From positions 394,036 through 458,035 of the forward strand of contig GG745366.1 of assembly GCA_000151295.1 (NCBI GenBank): a stretch of 64,000 bases of DNA. The letters run 5' to 3'. This DNA is from Allomyces macrogynus ATCC 38327 (taxonomy: Eukaryota; Blastocladiomycota; Blastocladiomycetes; Blastocladiales; Blastocladiaceae). A model generated the notes under the pieces. The model did no database searches, was not told where the DNA came from, and worked only from the letters and a program-made list of their open reading frames with translations. Positions within the stretch are counted from its first letter, which is position 1; the number at the start of each line of letters is the position of its first letter. Below, piece after piece: positions 12,701 to 22,552 of the stretch. The translations under genes were made by a program, and so were the position numbers.

Positions 12701-12746
12701 AATGGCCCGGCTGGGTGGGGGAGGGCCTGGCCGCGGCGAACTGTGA
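9735..12746 (+). CDS. Uncharacterised 1003-aa protein with one C-terminal membrane segment
   Basis: Single open frame from the ATG at 9735 to a stop at 12746. I do not recognise the family. Residues about 140-560 look like a folded, largely helical domain with evenly spaced hydrophobics, Trp and Arg, for example around 'LLNDWRTSHRYD' and 'LHEFLHLLLDFPAAME'. A second helical block covers about 570-740. A Gly/Pro-rich and acidic linker follows, then one strong transmembrane helix at about 872-892 ('SAVVLAALVVFGIVVMELLV'). The roughly 110 residues after it are Cys-, Ser- and Gly-rich and look less protein-like, so a 3' intron may have been missed. The topology would suit a tail-anchored-type or type II membrane protein, by inference. 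Confidence 0.6.
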   Translation: MPAESLVAPLSIPDARSLARHASPPAAPLPPARAALPPHLPPDKLANLYSGTLQSNGLPVDDTWPTGTLIAEIARELLPLLLHPHLAAPEPDATPALIPGSRSTSVADRLYRNDTRDRIDSAIPPPTPIAINVTDLTLPRKPPAASSWIEPLMNLTSKTLANAIALLNDWRTSHRYDARNPLQRHMLSVYLLHRFPLILFDKLTADESDALLADHATWLARVLDLPDPLPDDTARHLRALVGKYLVKIGSVVDLDRNDIEPPVMYAAWRATTRPLVSVIAASIDDAPGIQTQWDRIPRVVQDALGALFAVDELGNVISPLALLGSRTHCSFKLRIDRIRGGRATDVDNVVARAATVNSFLAGKIEQLINPATWPKGLALHEFLHLLLDFPAAMEPLLGFDPGTDAVWLKQTNLPKMNYGFFHTAGTNVAKIQFQHHLTLMCHFLWFRDHLLGVRAADPSLVKKWSATPWGRRVLTDVLVTHADVLGFAPDLVGQLRELAEYGDSFISDQTLAAAICAVDALFHAPPTSAPAPTPGPDDGIKTTVIPIVKPPGPSRPSASKLDRTILRVAEAARRIFLTHHLSIPVRLLSDCRHVLAAHIPGTFPSIQHLHTVCLSPADASDTATELALYTALAVAHRVHVAHRPSHAHYSVAAHMEASLVDVDVASPAHLRAVVVAWCARIAHLQARFPLMRLQLVPQGAQLVDERGFFDLPRIARVFSEWGALSGAGGAGVGPLPPPPPVVAVVEGTYLAPRKVLRDDAVLRRLVVTGIPHTSSSPVRALGATTSFDSDDGQLCNDDRGDGVGDPSVAAAHAAQVDAPSFGTTATQRNTEVPDDVAPGPATADRTASEADLFRPPRAWWASVEWAPVHSRSAVVLAALVVFGIVVMELLVQGSIHVATCTAPAASEARSAVGDGRTRCAHVAPPHIMNEDRAVGRSCAWMCGAVMDERVAAAMQAVHACYAGDLGTKMGHTHREASSSSSAPSPPKGKMARLGGGGPGRGEL

Positions 12747-12855
12747 TCACGAACGACTGTTTGGAACTTTTTTTCATCATCTCTAGATCATATCAGAATC
12801 AATTGATTTGGTTCGTCACGGCACACCCATATTGAAAACAGGGCCCTCTCGCCCG

Positions 12856-13790
12856 TCACAGCCTCCACTCCGCCATCTTTTCGGCACGACTTTCGTCGCC
12901 CTCGCCCGCACTCTCGTCCTCGCTGTCGCTGTCGTCCAGGTCCTGGTTGAAAAAGTCGGTGACCATGGCCTCGAGCGAAACGGGTGCAGCAGCACCACTT
13001 TCGTCGTCGTCGTCGTCACTTCTCTCATCGTCGTCCACATCCGAATCCACGTCCATAGCCGCGTCATCGCCCACAGGCACGAGTTTTGGCCGAGTGCGCG
13101 CGTCCTCGTCGTCGCCGTCGGCCATTGACGCGTCTGAATCCGAGTCCGAGTCGCCGCTATCACTACTCGCAGCGGTGGTGAGGTCGGTAATGCCAGTTCG
13201 GCGTGCAGATGATGAAAGTGCGCCGGTGCCGGGCAAGCGCAAGCGGTCGAGCGCCGTCGTGACGTCGGCATTCCCAGCACTGCCGCTCGCGGCCGCGCCC
13301 GTCGGGGGCTTGCCCTCGAACAAACCGAGGCCGAGTTTCTACAAGCGCCAGAGCGTGTCAGCGTCATTGCGCATGACCGCGAACCGATTCCAGCCAGCGA
13401 TGCATACCATTTGGATCACCGGCCCATCGCGCTTGTCGATCGTCTCAATGTCGTACTTGTCGCGTCCGTCGCGCGCAATCGCGGCGAGCAGCGCGTCGTT
13501 GGCCTGTGCCATGGCCGGCAGGAACGCATTGAGCCGTGCAAGGACTAGTTGACGCACAATTGATGTCAATGGCGTGTTCGTGGCCATAGTTTGGTGCGGC
13601 ACCCCGAATGCGTACGGTTGGTATTGGGGGCAACAGGGGTAATTGCGGGTTTTCGCCGTGGCGATGCGGCAGGCGGGACGAGGAGTGACGTGACGTTGGC
13701 GGTTGCAGCGGCGGCGAGCGACTCGTCGGTCAGGGCGCCGCTGCTGCGGTTCTCGGTGCGCTTGGTTGGGTTGGTGCGCTTTTTGGGCAT
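12856..13790 (-). CDS. NOPCHAP1-like (DUF4598) protein, probable box C/D snoRNP assembly chaperone
   Basis: Three exons on the minus strand: 13790-13616, 13544-13408 and 13338-12856, giving 264 residues. Intron 1 (71 nt) is GTACGC...CTAG and intron 2 (69 nt) is GTATGC...GTAG; both restore the frame. The spliced product holds the family core: 'LLARLNAFLPAMAQANDAL', then 'YDIETID', then 'VIQM' joined across intron 2 to 'KLGLGLFE', followed by a long Asp/Ser/Glu-rich tail. This order matches animal NOPCHAP1 (C12orf45), which links box C/D snoRNP core proteins to the R2TP chaperone complex. The N-terminus begins with a basic nuclear-type stretch, 'MPKKRTNPTKR'. No single unspliced frame shows the whole domain, so the gene is easily missed. 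Role here is inferred from the family. Confidence 0.78.
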
Positions 13791-14911
13791 GGTGCTGGAG
13801 GTTGTTGTGCTTGCGGTGCGATGCTGAACGGATTGCGGGCGGTGGTGCTGAGGTGGAGTCGAAGCAGGCGTGTTGCGGCGCGTCGAGTGCGCGGTGGTCA
13901 CGCGCGGGCACCTGATTTGTTGCTAGCAATCTCAACGCGCTGCTCTTGCTGTTTCCTTGCCAGCACAATGAAGTTGCCGCGGGCCCGACCGCGGCGGAAG
14001 GGGTCGTGATGGGAGCCTTGTAGTAGTCGGACTTGTGGTCCAAACTTGGCATCACGACAGTTGTCAACGCTTAAAGTACCTGAGCAAAATCGACACGCGC
14101 GGTGAAAAGAGAGAGCGCGCGCGAAGCGAATGTGCCGGCAAGGGGGGTCATGTACCGGCGTGATGATGAAGAAACGTGCAGGCGACAGGGATCCGCTCCT
14201 TCAACGTTTGCCCTGTGCAAATCGGCATGCCAACCAACGTGGCCATGCTTGCGCGGTGTGGCTCAGCTTCCACATTTCCAACTCCGTCGACCGTTGGAGG
14301 CGCAGACTGGCGGCGGTAAACGCACCCAAATCGCCCATGTCGTTGGAGCAGCAGGCAGGGCTAACGTACATGGAGGGTGCCCGTCGCGACGGGCATCGCT
14401 GTGACTCACGATTTGGACAGTCGACGCGTACAGCTGGCCGCGCCCTGGTACGTCGTGGCACGCGGGTGATGGTCGCCACGTCCAGATTTCCTCGAGCGCA
14501 ATGTTTCTGAGAAAGAAAAGAAATGCAGCCAGCAGTACGGAGCCAGCAGCAAGGAGTGGGAGGTACATCAGGGTTATGGCCTCGTTTGTGCGGAATCGAC
14601 ACCAACTAATGTCAGAACTGGCGGTGCCACAACAAAGCATCTCCACGCATCTCCACCCTGACGCAGCACGAAGGCAACGGTGCGCTCCTCGTTCCGCGAC
14701 GCTCAACTCAGTTGGCAACGATACTGGATCAGGCGGAACAGAGCGATGGGGCATCTATGTACGGACAAAAAAGACGATGGGGAGGGCAGCCATGAAAATC
14801 GGGAACAAAAGAGGCCCAGCAACAAGACAAACGGGGTTACAAACAGCTCAAAGACAAGAAAAAAAGGGAGACACAAAGTCCACAAAAACTCAGCCGGCCA
14901 ATGGCACACGC
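13791..14911. other. Intergenic, no gene seen
   Basis: Lies between the 5' end of the NOPCHAP1-like gene and the 3' end of the chitin synthase gene, both on the minus strand. Frames are short and overlapping. The right part should hold the chitin synthase 3' UTR. Purine-rich tracts near 14765-14890 are the only compositional oddity. Confidence 0.45.
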
Positions 14912-17900
14912 TCACATTTCGCTCGCGCCGCCTGCCATCTCCTCCAAAATCGTGTCGATGGCCTGGTTGATCCATGCGCGCTGCGCGCTCAAGTCGACGC
15001 CAAACTGCGCCTCGAGTTGCGCGCGCACCTGCTTCTTGGTCACCTGCATCAAGTCGGACGTGTGCAGCACCTGGTCGATGGCCGCCCACAACTGGTCCTC
15101 GTTCGGGAACCCGGGTGCGCCCGCCGCTGCGGCCGACGACGACATCATCGACGTGGGTCGCGACGGAATGCTCATACGCGGGCTCAGCGACGGCGCCTGC
15201 ATGCTGATCCGGCTCAGTGGGCGGTTGGCCGCCGAGTGCGTCGACAGACGCGAGTGCGTCGACATGCGGTCCCACTCTTGTGCTGCTGCTGCGACAGGGG
15301 TCGCGGCCGACGGAATCAGGTGCTGCTCCGGCTGGCCCTGCTGCCGCATCGCCACGTACTGCTCCCACTCGGCGTTGGCGACGGCCTGGCCCTTGGTCGG
15401 CGCCGAGTCGGTCGAGTTGGTCGCGCCCGGGGCACCGGGAGAGGTGGGCGAGGTAGCGTCGCTCGAGCCCTCGGTTCCTCCAGCAGCCGCGTTGTTGTTG
15501 GCTTTGACAATGGCGCGAGTCGAACCCCACGAGAAACTTGGGTCGCAAAGAAAATGTAGTCAGAGACGGCTCCCCGAAAATGCCGAAGGCAACCGAAGGA
15601 AATAACGTACTCGTCCATGGCCCAGAAGGCACGCAGCGGAATGTAGAACCCGAAAATCGGGATCGCGAGCAGGTAAATGATCATCCACACGATATGTGCA
15701 AACTCGCGCTTGATCAAAAACACGATCGCTTGTGCGCCATAAATGGCCGCGAGCAAGATGAACGAGACCATGACGACGCTGAGCGACTGATCCTTGACAA
15801 TGGCGCGCACGGTGAGGTAGATGAGGTAGCCGAGGTAGACGACCGTCGACGGCATGATGACCGTCGAGACCAGGTCGATCAAAACAATGAACCGCATCGA
15901 GAAACAGCAGAACGAGCACATGTCCTTGACGCGCATCAGCTCGACGAGGTTGTGCAGTGTCGAGTTGATCCAGCGACGACGCTGCGAGACCAAGACAGCA
16001 AACGACTCGGGCGCGGCCGTAAACGCGAGCGCCGCGGGCGTGAACTTGGTGCGCATGCGCGGGAACGTGCGCAACACCAAGGTCGTCAAAAATCGATCTT
16101 CGCCGAGCGCGAGCAGGTTCTTCTTGTGCAGTGTGTGCACGCGCGTGTCCGAATACGAGTTGATAATGTTGTCGTGCACAAGCAAGGGCTTGTTCTTGCC
16201 GGGCGAGTAGATGCGATACATGCAGAAGCAACCGGGCAAACACGTCACGGCGCCAAACACTGACTCAAATGCCTTGGCCAGGTGCTGCGAGATAAAGTAC
16301 TCGTAGACTTGGATCATGGTCGTGAAACTCTGCTTTTCGTTGGACAGCCGCGTCTCGCCGCACACGCCAATCATGTCCGTGTCGGTCATGCAGTAGGCGA
16401 CGAGCTGCGTGACCGAGTCCGGGTCGACCGACGTGTCCGAGTCGACCATGAGCATGTACTCGTACCACTTGGGGTCGACGCCAATCACGTTCTCGATCTG
16501 GTGCCGCAGCTCGAGCTCGAGTGGGAGCATGGGCTTGCCGAGGTGCAGCTTGTTGAGGAACCGCATCAGCACCATTTGCGAGTCGCGCTTGCCGCGGTTG
16601 CCCGGGCGCGAGACTTCGCCCTGCAGGCCTACCTTGACGACGACAATAAAAGGCACGAGATGACCGTCCGTCTCGTAGAGCCCTGAAAACACTTGCGCGC
16701 GGTTCTGGCGCAGGTTCGGCACGTCGCCGACCGCGTCGTAGAGCAACGCCGGGGGGTCATTGTACCGGGCCGGATCGACGCCGAGAATATCGAGCACGAC
16801 GTGCGGCGTCGGGCGATCGTTGCCACGGCCGACAATCATACCGTCGCACAGCACCACGAGCAGCTTGCGCTTGTCGTCGTAGTTGAGCGTGGCGAGCGAG
16901 TGCAGCGTCTTGCGCATCGACTCTTCGTCCTCGGTGTAGCATGGCACTTGCAGCATGACAAACTTGTCCATGTTCTCAGGTACGTGGTGCGACCGCGGCA
17001 AGAGCAGCGCCGCAATAAACTTGACGCCAATGATGCAGACGAGACACATACTGAACCCAAACATGATCCAGTCGACAAAGAGACATTCGGGCGTTTGCCG
17101 CGGGTCGACGAGCGCCTCGGCAAAGAGCCAGTCCATGCACGTGCCGAGTTTGCGGTTGTTGGCGTTCCAGGCAGCGGCAATGACCGGGTCCTTTGAGAAG
17201 TCGACTTCGCCCTTGGCCGCCTGCAAGAACACGTACTGGTCAAACTTGAGCGGGTCGCCGTTGGCCGTCTTGATTTTGAAGCTGAGGAACTCGTCCTTGT
17301 TGAGCACCGACGCGTAGTTGGTCAAGTCGTAGACGACCGAGTTGAAGATGATGCGCTTGCGCGCTGGCTCGTTGACGTCCTTGGGCGACCACCCGGCCAC
17401 GACGTCCGCCTTCGGCACAGCCATGACCCCGACTGCGTACTTGTTCAAGTAGTCCGACTGCACGCGCGCGGCAAAGTCCGGGTCGCGCTGTGCCTTGTTG
17501 TTGTGCGTAGCCATGAACGCGACGCCCGTCAAGAAATCGGGTCGCGTCTCAACCATGGCGCCCATCGACTTGTTGGCGATAAAGTCGCCACAGTAGACGC
17601 CCGGCGTGCGTGGGAAGCCTGCACTCAGGTCGAGGCCGCGCATTTGCCGAATCAAGTCGACCGAGTGCGCGTTGGGCGACATGGCGACCACGTCCATGAG
17701 GTTGTAGACGCGGCCATGCACGGCCGTGTAAATATACTTGACCGTGCCGAGCGTCGTGGGCGTCGACAGGTAATCGAGCTCACTGGCCGTGAAGTAGTCC
17801 TTGCGCGGGCACACGAGCATACCTGCAAACACAATGAAGAACAGCGTGCTGAGGGAGGGTGGGTTGTTGTGGCGACGGTCAGTCTTGGAGATACGAAAGG

Positions 17901-20900
17901 AGGGAAAAACAGTCAGCTACGTACACGGCCGAAAAGAAGATGATGAGCTCGAAAATGGCCAGCTTCTCGCGCCAGGCCATCTGCACGTGCTTGTCCTGCA
18001 TGCGACCGCACCACCGCAAAAACGGCGACGGCACCCACCACGTCATGAACCAGACGAGGAAGAGCCAGCGCTTGCGTGACGCTGACCGGTCCTTCATTTC
18101 CTCTTCCATGATTTTGCGCGCCTCGGCTGCCGACATCATTGCCGGCGCCATGTTCGTCTTGGGCAGCACGTTCTTGGTGGGCGTATCGTCAGCCGCCGTC
18201 GAATCGGCCGAGGAACTGTGCCGCGACAAACCAGACGGCTTCATGGGCCCGGCCAGACTCGATCGCGTTGACCGACCCGATACGGACCCGGCGACTGACG
18301 GCGACGATCGCGACCCGACGCCCGGACCACGCGCATTTGCGTAGAAATTGGCCGACTGGAACCCGTCATAGACTGACTGCGTGTCGGACATGTAGGCCGA
18401 CGTCGAGTCATCGTCAAAGTCGTCCTCGGACGCGGCGTACGACGAGGCTGCGTCGTTGAAGAACGCGGGCGACCACGGCACCTCGTGCCCCTGCTGCTGC
18501 GATTGCTGCAGCATCGCCGGCGCGCCGGCACCGGGCATCATCATGCCCATGGGCACCTGCACTTGCTGGAACATGGGCAGCTGCATCAGGTCGCGCACGG
18601 CACGCTTCCACTCGCGGTAGACGTGCAGCGCGCTTTCGAGGAGCCGAAGTCCACGTGGCGACAGCCACACGCGGTCGGCACCGAGCATGCGGTCCACGTC
18701 GCCGACGGCGGCCAAGAGCAGCTCGACACGATCCGGCAACGACCGCGAGGGGTCGAGCTGGAGTAGCGCCGTCATGACGCCTGAGTACCGCGCGTCAATT
18801 TTGGTGAGCGGCATCCCGACGGCATGCGCACCGTGCCGCGGCAGCCGTGCAATCTGTGCGATCACGGCGCGCGACTGCGGCGAAGTGCCCGAGACGACAA
18901 AATGCACGCCCGTAGAGTCGGCGGGCATCGCACCAAGCAGCTCGTCGAGCGAAGCATCGAGATCGCGAACCATGGACGGTGCCGTGTGCGGCGTGGATCC
19001 GGCACTCGTCGACCGCGCCGCGGCTGCAGAGGGTGTGCGGCGCACACTCGGCGCGCGCAGCGGCTTGCTCGGCAAGTGGCCCTGCTCGCGTTTGGCCGCC
19101 GAGGCGGTTGCAATCGTCTTGACGGCAAATAAGTCGCGCACGAGCGAGTTTTCGCATGTGTCCGGGTTGCGGAAGAGAGCGACGGTGTCGAGTGCCACGG
19201 CCGCGCCCGCGTCCTCGACCGAGTACATGCGTCGCAATGACCGCGCCGAGGTGATGGTCGGAATCGGCAAGTCGAGCGGTCCTGAGCACCGCGGGCCGAG
19301 ATGGTCGTCGGTGACCTGCGCGTACCACGCGTTCACTGTCTCGGCCGTGTAAATGTCGAGCTTGTCGTTGAGTCGCTCGGCGAGCGCGTCCCAAAAGGGC
19401 ACCATGGGCTGGACGGGCGACATGACGGGCGACGTGGCCGAATCCGGGTCGTTGGCCGCAGCATTGGAGCGGGACAGCGTCGTGACGGCGCCCGACCGTT
19501 GCGGCGGGACCGGGTTGTACTCCTTGGCGGCCGATGGGCGGCCGGGAACGTGGACAATCGTAATGAGCGACGCCGGGTCCTCGGCCGAGTTTACACGCGA
19601 CGCGCGCTTCTTCTTTTTACTGCTCGACGCGGACGCGGCAGCCGTGAGTCGCGAGTTGACAAATTCGAGCAGCCACGTCCATTGCAGGTTGTAGAGCGTC
19701 TGCGCGAGTTCGAGGGCATTTGCGTGGGCGTCGGTTGGGGTCAGGACCACCGCGCAAGGCGCGCCATTCACGAGCGTCGTCGACACGAGCAGCGCGCCTT
19801 CGAGCACTTCAGGAGGCATGCCCAAAAGCTCGGCCGCGGCATTGAGCGTGTCGCGGTTGGACACTTGAGTCTCGACCTCTTGCGTTTCCGAGTTACGGCC
19901 GTCCTCAAACTCGATCGAGGCGAGGTGCAGCACCGCGGCAAATGTCTGGAGAACCTGGTCGGTCGACCGCCGCGACAAGCCGAGCGTCTTGAGCGCCGCG
20001 AGCCATTCCGCAAACGCAGCAGCGTCCGCTCGTCGGTCGCGGCGCGAGTTGGCGCGATCAGCACCGAGCGTCGACGACCGGAGCGGAGCGAGAGTCTTGG
20101 CCGCGTTTTCGGCGGGCGGCAGGTGCAGACGCACCCGCTGGTCCTGCGCGGCACCCGCCGCGAGATAATGCAGGATGTGGAAGACGGTGCTCTGTGGTGC
20201 CGCGGGTGCGGCCACGGCCGCGGCGCGGTCGAGCGCATAGTCGAGAATTTGGGCGCTGGCGAGACGGTGGCGCGCGTCGAGCCGCAGTTCGAGGGCAACG
20301 CCAAAGCGCGAGGCCGATTTGGAAGCGGCGGTCCGCACACACCCAAGACCGCCGAGCAGGCGCAACGCGGCGAGCAGGCGCGTATGCAACTTGGACGGTT
20401 TCACGAGCACGGCCGTGGGCATGGACGCGGTCGATGCGCGGTTGTGGTGCTTGCTCGACGGTTTCGCGAGTGTCGTGGCGACCAGGTCGACCGCTTCGGA
20501 CAAGACGCGCCAGCCGTCGTCGTCGGGCGAGGCCCTATAAAGATCCCGATGGCGACCCGCCGGATTAGCGCTCGAGCACGGATGGTACGCCACAGCAAAT
20601 CAAGGAAGTACGTACCGTACAATGAGCGTCTGGTCCTCGTCGGTTGCGCGCGCCGCATCGGCAACGTGCACGGCCAACTCGGCGAGCCCGAGCGCACGGT
20701 CCGTGTTCGTCTCGAGAGCGGCGGGCGGCGTCGGATGATTGCCAGCAGGCCAAGCGGGCGGCACCATCGGGGACCCGCCCATCATGGCGGCCTGATGGTG
20801 CAATTGCATGAGCACGTCCGGCACGGAGCGCACGCCCGCGAGCCACTGGCGTGCCGCGTCGGCTGCGGTGCTCGCATCCTTGCGCGGCAGCTTGGCGAGC

Positions 20901-21067
20901 ACGACGCGGCCCGTGGCAAAGACGCAGCCGTCGCCGCTGGACTTGTCGTGCTGCTGCACGAGTGTGGCGAGCTGGGGTGGCAGCGCCATGTCGAGCGAAG
21001 CCGAGGACGAGGCCGGGGAGGGCGACGCGCCGCCATCGAGCAGGTGGAACGAGACCTGGTGCGCCAT
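14912..21067 (-). CDS. Division-2 chitin synthase with degenerate myosin-like head, cytochrome-b5-like and DEK_C domains
   Basis: Four minus-strand exons: 21067-20616, 20534-17925, 17848-15611 and 15536-14912, giving 1974 residues. All three introns (81, 76, 74 nt) begin GTACGT. The enzyme transfers GlcNAc from UDP-GlcNAc to growing chitin at the plasma membrane. The N-terminal ~900 residues are myosin-motor-like: 'ALKTLGLSRRSTDQVLQTFA' with 'VLHLASIEFED', and later 'ALELAQTLYNLQWTWLLEFVN'. I find no Walker-A GESGxGKT, so ATPase function is doubtful. Then come membrane segments, a cytochrome-b5-like stretch ('YTAVHGRVYNLMDV'), and the family-2 glycosyltransferase core: Asp1490-Ser-Asp1492, Glu1604-Asp1605 (EDRFLTT) and Q1643-RRRW. 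After the final membrane helices, splicing of exon 3 to 4 creates the 'MDDFSWGSTR' motif typical of class V-VII enzymes. The last 70 residues form a DEK_C domain. Start ATG at 21067 lies in good context; the very N-terminus is the least certain part. Confidence 0.9.
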
Positions 21068-21547
21068 GGTGGAAGGGTGGGGGAGCCAACAAGGGCGCCG
21101 AGTCGGTCTTGTTGACGCCTCGCTGGCGTTTGCGCCCTGGTGGTGCGGCTTTTGTGCCTGGCGCCCAAGCGTGCGTTGCGTCAGCGAACGCCTGCACACG
21201 CGAGCGGCGCACAGCAGCGCACGGCGTGAAGACCGAGGTTCGCGCTTGAGGGAAGATCAGCGAGCGAGCGCGGTGCACGGCAAGGGCGGGGCCGGCAAGG
21301 GGCCGTGCGCCGGGCGAGAGCCGGCGAGTGCGCGAGGGCTACGGGCGCGGGGCAATTGCAGCGAGAGCGGGCGGCCGGCACGGCACGGCGCGGCAATTGG
21401 CCGTTGGCGCGCAGGCGTCGGCGGGGCGAGCGGGTCGACCAAAATGAGCGAGAGAACGGAGCGGAGTGAGGAGGAGCACGCTTCGGTCTGGTGCAGCAGC
21501 GCGCAGCGCGCATGGCTGGCCAACACGAGACCAACACGGCCAAACCC

Positions 21548-21615
21548 AAAACCCTGGCCTCCGCCAAAACCTGGCCAGCACCAAAACCTGGCCGCCACCA
21601 AAACCTGGCCCGCCG
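21548..21615. repeat. Imperfect 17-bp tandem repeat, core AAAACCTGGCC
   Basis: Four adjacent units share the core AAAACC(C)TGGCC followed by a variable 5-6 base CxxCACC/CCGCC spacer. It lies upstream of the chitin synthase start. It could be a regulatory array or a minisatellite; nothing in sequence decides. Confidence 0.75.
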
Positions 21616-22246
21616 AAACGCGCGAAACCTCGGAGGCGCGCGGTTGTTCGGACGGCCGCACACCAGCCACGCTGTGCATCGCGCCGCAGCGTTTCGCCAA
21701 AGCGCCACGACGCCGCCGCTGTGACCTGGCCGACACCACGCGCAGATCCCGTGGTGCACGCAGCCGCGAGAGGCATCGGCGCGCCGCGATGCTCACGATG
21801 CCCGGGATGCCCGGGATGCCAGCGCCGGCAACAATTGATTGCAAATTGATCGCGGACTTCGGCGTCACTGTCGCATACCTGCACGGCTGGATACGGCGCG
21901 CCTGCCCTCGCCTGCCCTTGCCGCTACAGTGCGTGCGACAAGCACAACATCAAGCTCCCGAGACATGTGGGCTGAAGTAAATGGGACCAAATCTCGGGAA
22001 AGAAAGGCCAAACCTTGGGAGCAAAGCGGTGGACAAAGTTAAGAACGTGAATACGAACCTTTAATCTGACCTGGTATTGGGAACCCACGCAGGCCAAAAC
22101 GTCAAGCACAAGTGATTGACCTCTGTCCCCAATCCTGAATCGTTTGATCCAGACGCTGATCTCTGTAGCCAGGCTCGAACCGACATGCCAGCACCATCGA
22201 ACTGGCCGGCACCCCGAATGGTGCACTTGTATGTGTACCTCTACTA

Positions 22247-22301
22247 TACTGCAGAATCGTCATAGAGCGCATATACTGCAGGGTTGTCATGGAGCGCTCT
22301 G
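22247..22301. repeat. Two-copy 27/28-bp direct repeat with partial third unit
   Basis: Units start at 22247 and 22274 with TACTGCAG and share GTCAT(A/G)GAGCGC; a third start, TACTGC, is at 22302. They sit in the AT-richer patch downstream of the UNC93-like gene. Confidence 0.7.
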
Positions 22302-22552
22302 TACTGCTTGAACAACCAGGCAACAGTCGCCAACTCTGAACAAACTGGCATTAAGCGAACCTTCCATTGGACGTCAGGTTGAAGATCGATACAGCAACGC
22401 TGTTGTTGCGTTGCTTGTCATGTCGAAAGAATCATCATGAACTGGCCGTCAGCATGCAGCACGCCGAAAGGGATATATATTGACCAACCAAAACCAAACC
22501 TCACGCCAAAAAGCTCATGCTGGTCCTCTAACAAACGAGACACTCATCGTCG

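Larger units (their letters stand above)
21068..22552. other. Intergenic between chitin synthase start and UNC93-like gene end
   Basis: Holds the chitin synthase promoter side (21068 onward, very GC-rich) and the 3' flank of the UNC93-like gene. From about 21830 to 22560 the composition drops toward AT and two repeat structures occur, described separately. A 100-residue minus frame (22226-21927) crosses the AT-richer part but matches nothing I know. No tRNA or other RNA gene could be supported. Confidence 0.45.

Noticed and set aside
21548..21615. CRISPR-like array
   Set aside because: Units are imperfect, about 17 bp with 5-6 base spacers, in a eukaryotic intergenic region.
22130..22200. 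Minus-strand GGTTCGAGCC resembling a tRNA T-arm
   Set aside because: A T-stem-like pairing with wobble pairs can be drawn, but no matching acceptor stem or anticodon arm is found at the right distance.
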